Below are positions 56,248 through 64,000 of a stretch of 64,000 nucleotides of DNA, piece after piece (within the stretch, counting starts at the first letter, position 1; each line of letters begins with the position of its first letter). The position numbers and the translations under genes were made by a program. The DNA comes from Roseburia intestinalis L1-82. GTDB taxonomy: Bacteria; Bacillota; Clostridia; Lachnospirales; Lachnospiraceae. Under the pieces are notes generated by a model that saw only the letters and a list, made by a program, of their open reading frames with translations, had not been told where the DNA came from and ran no database searches. Location: positions 2,736,001-2,800,000 of the forward strand of contig NZ_LR027880.1 in NCBI RefSeq assembly GCF_900537995.1. The letters run 5' to 3'.

Positions 56248-58119
56248 TCAGTTTCGGAGATAGCAGACCCATGCTGTGCCGTCTTTCTCGGTCACAAGTC
56301 TGTCCCCGATACGGCTCTTTGCCGTTCTCATGGTGCGTGAGGAAATCCCACGCTCATTGACCGTCTTTTCCAGCTCTGCGCTTGGCATACGCTTTCCGTC
56401 TGCAAGCAGTTCCAGAATGAGCATTTGCGCCTGTGCGGTCTTGCTTTCGGTCTTGGTGTTGTCTGCCCCGGCAAGAAGCTCGTCAGCGGTAATGTCATAA
56501 GCCCCTATCCACTCAAAGCCTTTCTCGTCTCCCAGAGAAAAGGCAAGGGACTGTCCGGGCGGCGCAAGGGAGCTTTTCTCATGGATAAGTACCCTTGTTG
56601 TGGGGCTGTCCTTCAGCTTGCCGATAAAGAGCAGACTGCGGACTGCCGCCGTAATGTCGATAGACCCTAATCCCCGGTAGGTGCTTTGCGTTCCTGCGGC
56701 TTTGTTGAGGTGTCCGATCAGCACGATAGCGCACCCGGTAGCCTGTGCAATGTCTCCCAGACTGCGGAATATCGGGCGCACCTCGTTTGCCCGGTTCATG
56801 TCCACATCTGCGCCCAGAAACGCCTGTACCGGGTCAATGATAACCAGCCTTGCGTTGTTTTCCCGGATTGCCCTTGCTATGCGTTTATCGGCAAGGGTCA
56901 GTGGTGTGTCTCTATCGTCAATGACAAGCACTTTTTCAAGGTCTGCGTCTGCTTCCATCAGCCGGGGCTTGACGGTATCGCCCAGACCGTCCTCTGCGGT
57001 CTGGTAGATGATGTTGAAAGGCTCAAGGGTCTCCATACCGGGTAAAGGCTTTCGGTTGGTGCAAGCCGCCGCAAGACGCATGGCAAAGTAGGTCTTGCCC
57101 TCGCCGGGGTTGCCCTGTATAATCGTCAGCTTTCCAAAGGGGATATACGGAAACCATAGCCAATCCACGCTCGTCAGCTCCACATCTGCCATACGGAGCA
57201 TGGGGACAGGCTGGGCGGTGGGCAGCTCTCGCAGCGTGATTGTCTCGGCTATGAATTTGCGGCTGGGAATGTCCCCTTGCTGACGGAGAACATCGTTCCA
57301 GTCTTTCCTTGCCGGGACAAGGCGAATGACGGCGATCTCGCCGGGAATGTCCTGTGCCAGCCGGGTGCAGGCTTCACTTCCTGCGGTGTCGCTGTCAAGG
57401 CAGAGGAACACTTTTCGGGTGTCCTTGCGTTCAGAAAGGAAACGGTCAAGGGCTTTGCCTGAAACGCCGCCCAGGGCAAGGTAGCTCCTTGTCCGCCAGT
57501 CCTGCGGATAAAGGCAGATAAAGGACAAAAGGTCAATCGGTGCTTCAAAGACAAAGAGCTGGTTGCCGTTTCCCTCATAGTGGAACGGATAGGATTTGTC
57601 AGACCCGGCAATGTCCTGTCTGAATGGGTCTGCCGTTCCTCGCACATGGGCGTATCTCGGCGTACCGCTTCGGTCTCTGCCGACAAACACAACATTGTGC
57701 CGCTTTGCGTCCTCGTAAATATCCCCGGAAAGAAGAAAATCCTCAACAAGCGTTTTGTTGAGACCTCGGCTTTCGCAAAGATATTGAATTGCTCTGTCGG
57801 CTGTTCTGTTGTGCAAGGGCAAGTGGAACGCTGTGGGCGGTGCTGTGGTGGCTTCGGTCTGTCCCTCGCCGTTTTCGCCTGTCAACATCTGGACAGCTTC
57901 GGGAAAGGACTTGCCGTAAAACTCCATGACGAAATCAATGGGATAGCCGCCCTTGCTCTGGCTGTGGCGAAACCACTTGTTTCCCCGGACGGTCAGGCTG
58001 TCATGTTCTTTCCAGCGGTATTCCCGTCCGCTTTTGATAAGCGTCTCTCCCTGTGTGCGGAGAAAATCTTCCAGACTGACGGCGTTTGCCCGGTCAATCT
58101 GCGCTTGGGTGTAATTCAT
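56248..58119 (-). CDS. TOPRIM (DUF3991)-RepA-like helicase fusion protein
   Basis: 623 residues. N-terminal DUF3991 (WFRHSQSKGGYPIDFVMEFYG), TOPRIM (LFVFEAPIDLLSF, VFLCLDSDTAG) and a C-terminal RecA-like AAA_25 domain with Walker A IIQGNPGEGKTYFAMRL and Walker B LVIIDPVQAFLG, plus a winged-helix end. It combines primase-type and hexameric helicase functions for replication of the mobilizable element. It overlaps the relaxase gene by 4 bp. Confidence 0.88.
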   Translation of the reverse strand: MNYTQAQIDRANAVSLEDFLRTQGETLIKSGREYRWKEHDSLTVRGNKWFRHSQSKGGYPIDFVMEFYGKSFPEAVQMLTGENGEGQTEATTAPPTAFHLPLHNRTADRAIQYLCESRGLNKTLVEDFLLSGDIYEDAKRHNVVFVGRDRSGTPRYAHVRGTADPFRQDIAGSDKSYPFHYEGNGNQLFVFEAPIDLLSFICLYPQDWRTRSYLALGGVSGKALDRFLSERKDTRKVFLCLDSDTAGSEACTRLAQDIPGEIAVIRLVPARKDWNDVLRQQGDIPSRKFIAETITLRELPTAQPVPMLRMADVELTSVDWLWFPYIPFGKLTIIQGNPGEGKTYFAMRLAAACTNRKPLPGMETLEPFNIIYQTAEDGLGDTVKPRLMEADADLEKVLVIDDRDTPLTLADKRIARAIRENNARLVIIDPVQAFLGADVDMNRANEVRPIFRSLGDIAQATGCAIVLIGHLNKAAGTQSTYRGLGSIDITAAVRSLLFIGKLKDSPTTRVLIHEKSSLAPPGQSLAFSLGDEKGFEWIGAYDITADELLAGADNTKTESKTAQAQMLILELLADGKRMPSAELEKTVNERGISSRTMRTAKSRIGDRLVTEKDGTAWVCYLRN

Positions 58120-59612
58120 CGGGATAGTTCCTCCTTTTTCTGTCGTGTTTGGGGTCGATTTTGGAGCTTTTGTTCCTCTGTGCGCTCGTTAAATCGGGCG
58201 GCAGTACCTACGCATGACTTAACCTTCCAAAGGCGATGTAAATCGTCTCTGACGGTCTTAAACTCGCCATAGGTGGTGTTGTGCGCCTGTTCCAGCTCGT
58301 CATACTCTTCGGTCAGCTTTTTCATATCCACCTTGCCGTCCGGGAACTCTCCGGTCAGCTTGCGTCTGGCGGCGTAGAACTGTTTCAGTTCCGCTTCATG
58401 CTCTGCCTTGTACTTGGCTCTGGGCTTCTCAAACTTGATTTTCTGCAAGCCGTCATAGACAGGCTTCAAGCTCTGGAAAGCAGCAGAGCTGTCATAGAGC
58501 TGCTTAATTGCTTTCATTCGGGCGGTCTGTTCGTCCAGCGTTTTCTTCAAGCTCTCTGTGGCAGCACTGTGTTCGCTGACACGGCTTTCCAAATCTTCAA
58601 GAGTGTAAATGCCGTTTGCCCGGAGATAATTGAAAGTCTCGTTCATCTCCTTTAGGTTGCTGACCTTGCCTTTCTGCGAATACGCCCCGGCTCTGCGCTG
58701 GGTGTAATAGGCGTTCAGCAGCGAAACAAGGTCGGGTGCCTGCGGCTTGGCAAGCTCTGCTTTTGCTTCGGCAATCCAATCAAACAGGAGAGTGATTTTC
58801 TTCTTGATGTCCCGGATAACGGCATTGGTGGCTTTGATCCAGCGGTTGAACTCGCCTTTCTCGGTGCGTATGCCTTTCTTCTCCATTGCCCGGACGGTTG
58901 CGCCCTCGTGGATAGTGGGAAGAAGCTCCACGCCCTGACGCTCATAGCTCCGGTGGTCGATACGAACATCAATACCTTTTTCCGCAAACTTGGCATTGCA
59001 TAGCTCCGCCCATGCTTCACGCCAATGTTCCAGCGTTTCGGGACTGCCCCAGTCGGTAGTGGGAACGGCGTTGAAAACAAACTCGCCGTTCTGGTCTCGG
59101 ATACGGTTGCCGTCCTCGTCCAGCTCGTACACCCGGCGTTGCTTTAGTCCCCATTTGCCGTTCTGCTCGATGGGACGGATGGGGCAAAGCACATGGAAGT
59201 GTGGGTTTGGTATGCCGCCGTCCTCCCGGTCGGGCTGGTGTACGGCGAAGTCAACCACCATGCCCCGGCTCACAAAGTTCTCCAACAAAAATTGCCTTGC
59301 AAGAGCGATGTTTTCCTCAAGGGAAAATTCATTCTGCAAGGCAATGTCAAAGCTGTATGCAAGCTGGGCGTTCTTTCCACGCTCGGCTTTTTCCACGGCG
59401 TTCCATAGGGTCTGGCGGTCTGCGTATTCGGGCGGTGCATGGGACGGCAGGAGAATGTCAGAGCAGATCACGCCGCCCTTGCGGGTGTAGTCGCTGTATT
59501 CGCCGTAATACTCGCTATACAATCGCTCCCCGGCTCGGTAGGCGGCAGAAGCGATAGCGGACTGTCCTGCGCTTCGCTTAGTCTGCGTGACGCTCAGATG
59601 AAATAGTGCCAT
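58116..59612 (-). CDS. MobA/MobL relaxase of the mobilizable element
   Basis: 498 residues. The N-terminal relaxase starts ALFHLSVTQTKRSAGQSAIA and has YRAGERLYSEYYGEYSDY (catalytic Tyr region) and the metal-binding NPHFHVLCPIRP. The C-terminal half is a long coiled coil. It belongs to the MobA/MobL (MOBQ) family. An RSF1010-like nic core lies about 600 bp upstream. It overlaps the DUF3847 gene by 35 bp. Confidence 0.92.
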   Translation of the reverse strand: MALFHLSVTQTKRSAGQSAIASAAYRAGERLYSEYYGEYSDYTRKGGVICSDILLPSHAPPEYADRQTLWNAVEKAERGKNAQLAYSFDIALQNEFSLEENIALARQFLLENFVSRGMVVDFAVHQPDREDGGIPNPHFHVLCPIRPIEQNGKWGLKQRRVYELDEDGNRIRDQNGEFVFNAVPTTDWGSPETLEHWREAWAELCNAKFAEKGIDVRIDHRSYERQGVELLPTIHEGATVRAMEKKGIRTEKGEFNRWIKATNAVIRDIKKKITLLFDWIAEAKAELAKPQAPDLVSLLNAYYTQRRAGAYSQKGKVSNLKEMNETFNYLRANGIYTLEDLESRVSEHSAATESLKKTLDEQTARMKAIKQLYDSSAAFQSLKPVYDGLQKIKFEKPRAKYKAEHEAELKQFYAARRKLTGEFPDGKVDMKKLTEEYDELEQAHNTTYGEFKTVRDDLHRLWKVKSCVGTAARFNERTEEQKLQNRPQTRQKKEELSR

Positions 59613-59937
59613 CGGCTTTCAACTCCTTTTCTCTGTTTGCTTGGCTGATATGAGTAATCGCCATGTGACGGACGGCTCGCTGGACTTCGGACAGGGAAAA
59701 GATGTGTTCCATCAGCTCTGTCATTTCGGTGCGTGTGAGATCTTTGACCTCCGGGGCAAGGCTCTCAATCGTGCCGCCCAGATTGCAAAGGCGGTGGGTG
59801 CGCTTGGTGCGTTCGCCTTTCTCCAGATACTTCTTTCTATTCTCCAGACGCTCCAGCTTGTGTTGTTCCTGTGCAAGCTGCGTCTCGGCTCGTTCCTTTT
59901 CGGCTCGGAGCTGGTCAAGGGTTTTCGGTTTTGTCAT
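59578..59937 (-). CDS. DUF3847-like mobilization accessory protein
   Basis: 119 residues from the ATG at 59937 (AAAGGAGGTCAATCACA). A coiled coil (LRAEKERAETQLAQEQHKLE) is followed by RTHRLCNLGGTIESLAPEV, the mobilization-accessory pattern also found in MobC/TraD-like proteins. Likely assists the relaxase; it ends inside the relaxase start. Confidence 0.8.
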   Translation of the reverse strand: MTKPKTLDQLRAEKERAETQLAQEQHKLERLENRKKYLEKGERTKRTHRLCNLGGTIESLAPEVKDLTRTEMTELMEHIFSLSEVQRAVRHMAITHISQANREKELKADGTISSERHAD

Positions 59938-59969
59938 TGTGATTGACCTCCTTTTTTGATTTTGGGGAT

Positions 59970-60016
59970 AAAAAAAGACCGTCAACTTTTCGCATAGTGC
60001 GACCAGTCAACGGTCT
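59970..60016 (-). terminator. Terminator-like hairpin before the mobilization genes
   Basis: On the minus strand AGACCGTTGAC and GTTGACGGTCT form the stem, with the T-run TTTTTTT after it. It sits between oriT and the DUF3847 gene, so it may attenuate transcription into the mob genes. Confidence 0.7.
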
Positions 60017-60212
60017 GATTTTCGGTATTTATTTTTCCAAACTTGCTGGCGGCGAACAGCATTTTATGCTGTTTGCGGACGGCAAGTCCACAGGGGATAG
60101 CCGCATTAGCGGCGCAAGGGGGTGTAGCCACCTTGACGGAACGAAGTGACGCAACTTTCTCGGTCGGGCAGTTTTCTTCTGCTGACAGAGAATGAAGCTC
60201 CGCAGGACGCAC

Positions 60213-60246
60213 ATACTCCCGATAGGAGAGTATAGAAGTGCGCCCT
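60213..60246 (+). other. oriT of the mobilizable element with RSF1010-like nic core
   Basis: The inverted repeat ATACTC...GAGTAT (60213-60218/60228-60233) is followed by AAGTGCGCCCT (60236-60246). The latter matches the nic region of RSF1010/R1162-type (MOBQ) oriTs, where an inverted repeat also precedes the nick. The relaxase encoded downstream is of the same broad family. Confidence 0.75.
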
Positions 60247-60319
60247 TTAGTTCCTAAAGGGATTTTCTTCTGACCCAAATTATATAAAATGTAGATCAAG
60301 ACATTTCTAAGAGGTACTC

Positions 60320-60934
60320 TCAGATTTTCACAACATAAGGTTCATCTTCAATAATACCCTGATCGTGGGTAACAATGATAACCGTTTTACCTTCTTCATT
60401 GAGTTCGTGCAATAACCTCATAACAATATCTCTATTTTTCTTGTCAAGTGAGCCAGTAGGTTCATCTGCCAAAACAACAGAACATTTTTTCATCATAAGA
60501 CGAGCTAAAGCAACTCTCTGTTGTTCACCACCGGAAAGCTGATAAACTTTTTTGTTAACTTCCTTTGATAACCCCACACGATTAAGAGCTTCTTTAAGTG
60601 ATACTTTAGTTCGGCTTGATTTTTTAATCAAACTTAAATTTTCTTTAACTGTCTTATTTTCAAGCAGTGCAAAATTCTGAAAAAGAAACCCCACTGTATC
60701 CGCAAAAAAACTGTTTTTATTTTTAAGCCGGGTAATATTCAGCCCTTCGATTATGATACTGCCGCTATCCGGTTTTTCGATACCACCAATCATATTGAGT
60801 AAAGTGCTTTTTCCACTGCCGCTATCGCCGCTGATTACTACAAAACTTCCATCCGGAATTTCTAAATTAAAGTTAGAGAAAATTATTTTCTCTCCAAATG
60901 CTTTATTTAAGCCACGAATTATAATCATAAACAT
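60320..60934 (-). CDS. ABC transporter ATP-binding protein (bacteriocin-export type)
   Basis: 204 residues. Walker A SGDSGSGKSTLLNMIGG, Q-loop FLFQNFALLEN, signature QLSGGEQQRVALARL, Walker B CSVVLADEPTGSLD and the H-loop IIVTHD are all intact. Size and sequence fit the LolD/MacB-like class paired with bacteriocin-associated permeases. It overlaps the permease gene by 10 bp. Confidence 0.92.
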   Translation of the reverse strand: MFMIIIRGLNKAFGEKIIFSNFNLEIPDGSFVVISGDSGSGKSTLLNMIGGIEKPDSGSIIIEGLNITRLKNKNSFFADTVGFLFQNFALLENKTVKENLSLIKKSSRTKVSLKEALNRVGLSKEVNKKVYQLSGGEQQRVALARLMMKKCSVVLADEPTGSLDKKNRDIVMRLLHELNEEGKTVIIVTHDQGIIEDEPYVVKI

Positions 60935-62889
60935 CCTCCCTTCAATGACTTTGAGATATTTGTTTTTTCAACCCACATAATATTTGTGAAAATGATTGCC
61001 ATTTCAATAATGGTGAGCAACGCTCCAATCAGTAAAGCAATCCCGACACTTGCGTTAGATATAAAAATTGAAACAATGCAAATCAATATCACAACGGCTA
61101 TATTTTCTAAGAGATTAACGGAAATAAATCTTTTGTGCCTTTCATAAAAGCGATAGCCCAAAACCTTTTTGAGGGAGATTTCCATCGCATTAAGTCTAAA
61201 TTCCATTTTCACTTCAGATATGATGATAGCGATATCTAACAGCAATACTAATACGCAAAGAGAGCTTATAAAGCCAATCAGTTTCACGAGGAAACTATGA
61301 CTATAAATGTAATCCTCTCCGACATTCGTCAGCATAAAATAGTGTGAACCAAGCTGTTCTGAATATTTTTTCGCAACACTGCGAATTGTGCTTTCATCGC
61401 ATCCGTAGATTACCTCACCATTATATGTTCCTGTTTCGATATAACTTCCATTTAAAGCAACAGCCTCATTTGCCTGATAAATCACAATCGGATTTGTTAC
61501 TCTTGACAATCCGTCAATAGCCTCTTCTCTGTTCGAATTGAGATAATAAAATTGTTCTCTGCCAGAATATTCTTTATAAACAACACGCAGTTCTTCTGCA
61601 TTTTGGGTAAGAGAGCCAATTTCCTCTTTTGCGATATCTTTGTATGATTCCGCATTTCTTCCCTTTGGCACGAAGACCACGATATCCTCTTTTTCATCAT
61701 CTTCAGTAAGCATATCAGAAAACCCTTGTAGCATATCTCTGGCATTATGATTTACAAAAATATAATTATCCGTATCGCTTATCCGGCTGCCTATGCAGAC
61801 CACCGGATTTATCGTGTTGTATTCATTTTCGTAAAGGTCATTCCAAAATTTGCTCTCTTTGGATTCCTCCTCATTTTCTTCAAAAGGAGGTTCAATCTGC
61901 ATAACTCCAAAATAATAATCATTATAATGATTTTCTAAAAGAGTAGTGTTTGTAAGTAAATTACCTTGAATGCTACTGAGATTTGTAGTTATTGTAAAAA
62001 TTGTCATAGCAGTAGCAAATACTTTAAGACCGTTCAGAAGATAAAACATACCTTTTTTATCTGAAGCATTGGCAAAGGCTTTTTTTACATCAAAGCGGAC
62101 AAAAGCAGCATAAGGAATTACGGAAAGAACTGCTCCGGCACAATACACTGCCAAAATGAGATGATCTTCATACGCTCCCGATATAAATTGAGAAACAAGC
62201 AACTTTGCTAAGACGAATAATGCAGCATATGAAATCATATCAGCCACTACAGCTTTTAGAGCAATCACAGCAGCATTTTCGCCCAGAGAAGCTCGTACAA
62301 CTACTTCCTTTTGCCTGCGTATCACCTCAATCATATTAAGTACAATCATCAATATGGCAACCAGGCCCCAAACAATGAACATCATATCAGTTTCGGTTGA
62401 TTGCCAAAACTCTGGCTGCGATATAGAATATTCTTTTGCCAAATCTTGATATGTGGCAATAATGTCATCATCATCACCGATATAGCTGACCATTATTTCC
62501 TGTCCATTGCCTGTGTTTTTTGCTTCTCTAAAATCTTCAAATTCTATTACGGTGATTCCACCTATCAAAGCCGTATATGTTTTTTCCTCAATATCCATTG
62601 TGCTTTTAAGACTATCCCGAACAACGGTATCATCACCATAAATATAAAGTCTTGTCTGATAATTAGAAACTCTCTGATTAAAAGTCGAAAAAATATGAAC
62701 ACCATGCTTCTCAGCTGTATCTTCTGCATTGGCTAAAAATGAATCCATATCGTCATTAGTAGTTGTGTATCTGGACGATAAATAATAAGCACCATTAAAG
62801 TTCCAGAGCATATTTTGATATACTTCAGCTTGCATAACAAAAGCAAAAATAATCGTAATCAACAGCAATATATTTCTTATATGTTTCAT
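60925..62889 (-). CDS. Bacteriocin-associated integral membrane protein (DUF1430-like permease)
   Basis: 654 residues. A signal-like first membrane segment (NILLLITIIFAFVMQAEVYQ), a large extracellular domain, about three membrane segments (about 170-270) with further helices near 285-305, a second extracellular domain and three to four C-terminal segments. This is the FtsX-like layout of proteins accompanying lactococcin 972-type bacteriocins. With its ATPase it probably gives export or self-protection. AT-rich relative to the mob genes, hence cargo. Confidence 0.83.
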   Translation of the reverse strand: MKHIRNILLLITIIFAFVMQAEVYQNMLWNFNGAYYLSSRYTTTNDDMDSFLANAEDTAEKHGVHIFSTFNQRVSNYQTRLYIYGDDTVVRDSLKSTMDIEEKTYTALIGGITVIEFEDFREAKNTGNGQEIMVSYIGDDDDIIATYQDLAKEYSISQPEFWQSTETDMMFIVWGLVAILMIVLNMIEVIRRQKEVVVRASLGENAAVIALKAVVADMISYAALFVLAKLLVSQFISGAYEDHLILAVYCAGAVLSVIPYAAFVRFDVKKAFANASDKKGMFYLLNGLKVFATAMTIFTITTNLSSIQGNLLTNTTLLENHYNDYYFGVMQIEPPFEENEEESKESKFWNDLYENEYNTINPVVCIGSRISDTDNYIFVNHNARDMLQGFSDMLTEDDEKEDIVVFVPKGRNAESYKDIAKEEIGSLTQNAEELRVVYKEYSGREQFYYLNSNREEAIDGLSRVTNPIVIYQANEAVALNGSYIETGTYNGEVIYGCDESTIRSVAKKYSEQLGSHYFMLTNVGEDYIYSHSFLVKLIGFISSLCVLVLLLDIAIIISEVKMEFRLNAMEISLKKVLGYRFYERHKRFISVNLLENIAVVILICIVSIFISNASVGIALLIGALLTIIEMAIIFTNIMWVEKTNISKSLKGGCL

Positions 62890-62963
62890 TTGAAATTCTT
62901 AAACCTCCTTTGAATAGGTAACAGACACACGATTGCCCAAAATACTAATATGGATTTTTTCAT
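62886..62963 (-). CDS. Possible 25-aa hydrophobic peptide overlapping the permease start
   Basis: MKKSILVFWAIVCLLPIQRR and a basic end; the stop overlaps the permease ATG (ATGA). The start has only a weak RBS, while the permease RBS (AAAGGAGG) lies inside it. It could be a coupled leader peptide or the remnant of a secreted bacteriocin signal sequence. Low support. Confidence 0.3.
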   Translation of the reverse strand: MKKSILVFWAIVCLLPIQRRFKNFK

Positions 62964-63016
62964 ACAACCACATTCTCTTGTTAGATTCTAATTTTCCGTT
63001 TTCTTTATTCGCATAA

Positions 63017-63027
63017 ATTGTACCATA
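63017..63027 (-). promoter_or_regulatory. Extended -10 element before the ABC exporter genes
   Basis: TATGGTACAAT on the minus strand carries the extended TGnTACAAT motif, about 130 bp before the permease ATG. No good -35 box is visible at 17 bp. It follows the tnpV terminator, so the exporter cargo has its own promoter. Confidence 0.5.
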
Positions 63028-63070
63028 AAACTCGTGAACAATTCTACCGCAACTTTGGACTACATGAGAA

Positions 63071-63098
63071 AAGTCCGAACAGTTTTCTGCCCGGACTT
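63071..63098 (-). terminator. Terminator behind tnpV
   Basis: AAGTCCG...CGGACTT arms with the loop GGCAGAAAACTGTT, followed by TTCTC on the minus strand; 7 bp after the tnpV stop. Confidence 0.7.
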
Positions 63099-63104
63099 CC
63101 TCGC

Positions 63105-63449
63105 TCAATCATAAATCAATTCCGCTTTCACAATCTCCTCTGCCTGTGCCTTGCAAGCGTTCATCTGCCGCACCCATTCCATTTGGTTTTTGGCTTTTAG
63201 TTGCTCGGTCACGCCGTTTTGCTCTGCCAGTGACCGCACGATCAGCTCCATGCGGTTTCGTGCCGCTTCGTCAATCTCGGCGCAATGCTCAAAGAGCTTG
63301 TCGGATAGCACCAGCTCATTGAACAGTATCGGACGGTGCATTTCCAGATACGCCTTGCGAAGTCTGCCGTAGTGTCCGAGGGGCTTGGTCTTGCGGATAA
63401 CGATGTTCGGGATAAGATAATCGCCGTTCTGTGTATAAGTGATATTCAT
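63105..63449 (-). CDS. tnpV: TnpV-like transposon-encoded protein
   Basis: 114 residues: DYLIPNIVIRKTKPLGHYGRL and KAYLEMHRPILFNELVLS are typical of TnpV in Tn4451-like elements. Soluble and helical, function unknown. It overlaps the recombinase gene by 4 bp, which shows coupling. Confidence 0.88.
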   Translation of the reverse strand: MNITYTQNGDYLIPNIVIRKTKPLGHYGRLRKAYLEMHRPILFNELVLSDKLFEHCAEIDEAARNRMELIVRSLAEQNGVTEQLKAKNQMEWVRQMNACKAQAEEIVKAELIYD

Positions 63450-64000
63450 GCTGTTTGTACTCCTTTCATCGGCTCTCTCTGCGGTAAACTGCTGACAGGG
63501 ACGAACACTCCCTTTGCAATATCCTCCGCACGAATAGCGGCTTTCTTGGCTTCGATTTCTGCCTTTTTTCTCCCCTTGATTTTGTCCTCGTATCGCTTCT
63601 GCGCTCCGCTGGCTTTCCGCTTCAAGTAGTTCTGATGAAGCCTGTCCTTGCGTTCCTCACGCTTGCGGATTTCCTCTAATTCCTCCGGGGTAAGCTCCGC
63701 TTCTCCAAACGCCGGGGGAACGAATCGCCCAACAAAATTGAAGTAAATCTCGACCTCCTGTGTGGTCTGTATACTGCCTTTGCGGTCACGCTCATGCACA
63801 AGGATTTTCTCGATAAACTCGTTGAGCATGGCAATGGTCAGCTTGTCGAAGTTCTCGTATTTGTCAATCAGAGCGATAAAACGGTCAGCGTCCTTTTCGT
63901 GCTTTTCATAACTCCTGATAGCCTTTTCCAGAGCAGAGATTTCATCGGTAAGCTCGGCTTGCTCCTTTGCGTATTGAGCGTCCAGAGTGGCGTATCTGCT
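63446..64000 (-). CDS. Large serine recombinase (TnpX-like), C-terminal part
   Basis: The open frame runs from the window edge to the stop at 63446, about 184 codons. Visible is the coiled coil of the C-terminal domain (ELTDEISALEKAIRSYEKHE), then LTIAMLNEFIEKILVHER and EVEIYFNFVGRF, the usual end of TndX/TnpX-type recombinases with a DUF4368-like part. The catalytic domain is beyond the window. Distinct from the recombinase at 14364-16016. It should excise and insert the mobilizable element. Confidence 0.9.
   Translation of the reverse strand, partial: SRYATLDAQYAKEQAELTDEISALEKAIRSYEKHEKDADRFIALIDKYENFDKLTIAMLNEFIEKILVHERDRKGSIQTTQEVEIYFNFVGRFVPPAFGEAELTPEELEEIRKREERKDRLHQNYLKRKASGAQKRYEDKIKGRKKAEIEAKKAAIRAEDIAKGVFVPVSSLPQREPMKGVQTA

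Larger units (their letters stand above)
55906..64000 (-). mobile_element. Tn4451-like integrative mobilizable element (partial)
   Basis: Contents in order from its inner end: tnpW, TOPRIM-helicase, MobA/MobL relaxase, DUF3847 gene, oriT, ABC exporter genes, tnpV and a serine recombinase running off the window. This is the layout of Tn4451/Tn4453-type elements. It is higher in GC than the flanks except for the exporter cargo. The left end is placed where traG homology stops; the bases there (TTCCAGAGACG) contain the GA dinucleotide used by TnpX-like enzymes. Confidence 0.82.

Noticed and set aside
62899..63108. 69-codon ORF between tnpV and the permease
   Set aside because: It starts with TTG inside the tnpV stop, runs through the tnpV terminator and the predicted exporter promoter, and resembles no protein family.

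Overview
The window looks like low-GC Firmicutes DNA, most likely a gut Clostridia of the Lachnospiraceae (Roseburia/Agathobacter/Blautia type). The signs are AGGAGG-type ribosome binding sites, AT-rich intergenic DNA, a clostridial Cys-rich RiPP locus, CD1115-type conjugation genes, a group II intron protein that I recognise as a near relative of the Agathobacter (Eubacterium) rectalis MarathonRT maturase, and a Tn4451-like mobilizable element. No rRNA, tRNA or CRISPR array was seen. Family names were assigned from memory of the families, not from a search.

Region 1 (1-6.9 kb, minus strand): a RiPP operon. In transcription order it holds an unannotated 38-codon AgrD-like autoinducer peptide gene (6010-6126) behind a direct-repeat promoter, a DUF6033-like protein, a 60-aa Cys-rich precursor (CLI_3235 type), a hairpin attenuator, the radical SAM/SPASM maturase CcpM, a TIGR04066-type maturation protein, an acyl-carrier-related protein, an S8 protease and the start of an ABC transporter. 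A truncated chemotaxis receptor lies behind it.

Region 2 (7.7-12.35 kb, plus strand): a compact six-gene operon with a good promoter and a strong terminator. It encodes two SAM methyltransferases, a MazG-like pyrophosphohydrolase, a LOG/SLOG nucleotide-binding protein, a DUF1848 protein carrying a CxxxCxxC motif and an MFS exporter. Its pathway is not known to me.

Region 3 (12.4-16.0 kb): a class C-like group II intron sits directly behind the terminator of a large serine recombinase gene, which has an in-frame amber stop.

Region 4 (16-54.6 kb, minus strand): a large integrative conjugative element (ICE). It has DUF6674, duplicated SpoVG and sortase genes, a giant methylase-helicase, an NlpC/P60 hydrolase, VirB4, PrgI, VirB6-like, VirB2-like, VirD4 and PcfB proteins, a relaxase with MobC, a primase-like protein, a RadC-like protein, DUF5688 and a ParM/ParR pair. 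Four nearly identical IS3-family copies (19558-20781, 27427-28653, 30709-31935, 35436-36662) interrupt the methylase-helicase twice, the NlpC/P60 gene and virB4. Removing each IS plus one 3-bp target copy restores an open frame, so the ICE was disabled recently. Two AT-rich cargo genes sit inside the conjugation operon: a PBECR4-type nuclease candidate behind a structured, terminator-ended leader RNA, and a membrane protein between two terminators. The DNA upstream of mobC carries a 42-bp nested palindrome and a 32-bp-period hairpin array.

Region 5 (54.8-55.9 kb): remains of a second ICE, a truncated Maff2 gene and a traG/virD4 gene without its 5' half. The traG gene is cut by Region 6 (55.9-64 kb), a Tn4451-like mobilizable element with tnpW, a TOPRIM-helicase, a MobA/MobL relaxase, an oriT with an RSF1010-like nic core, a bacteriocin-type ABC exporter, tnpV and the 3' end of a serine recombinase that runs off the window.
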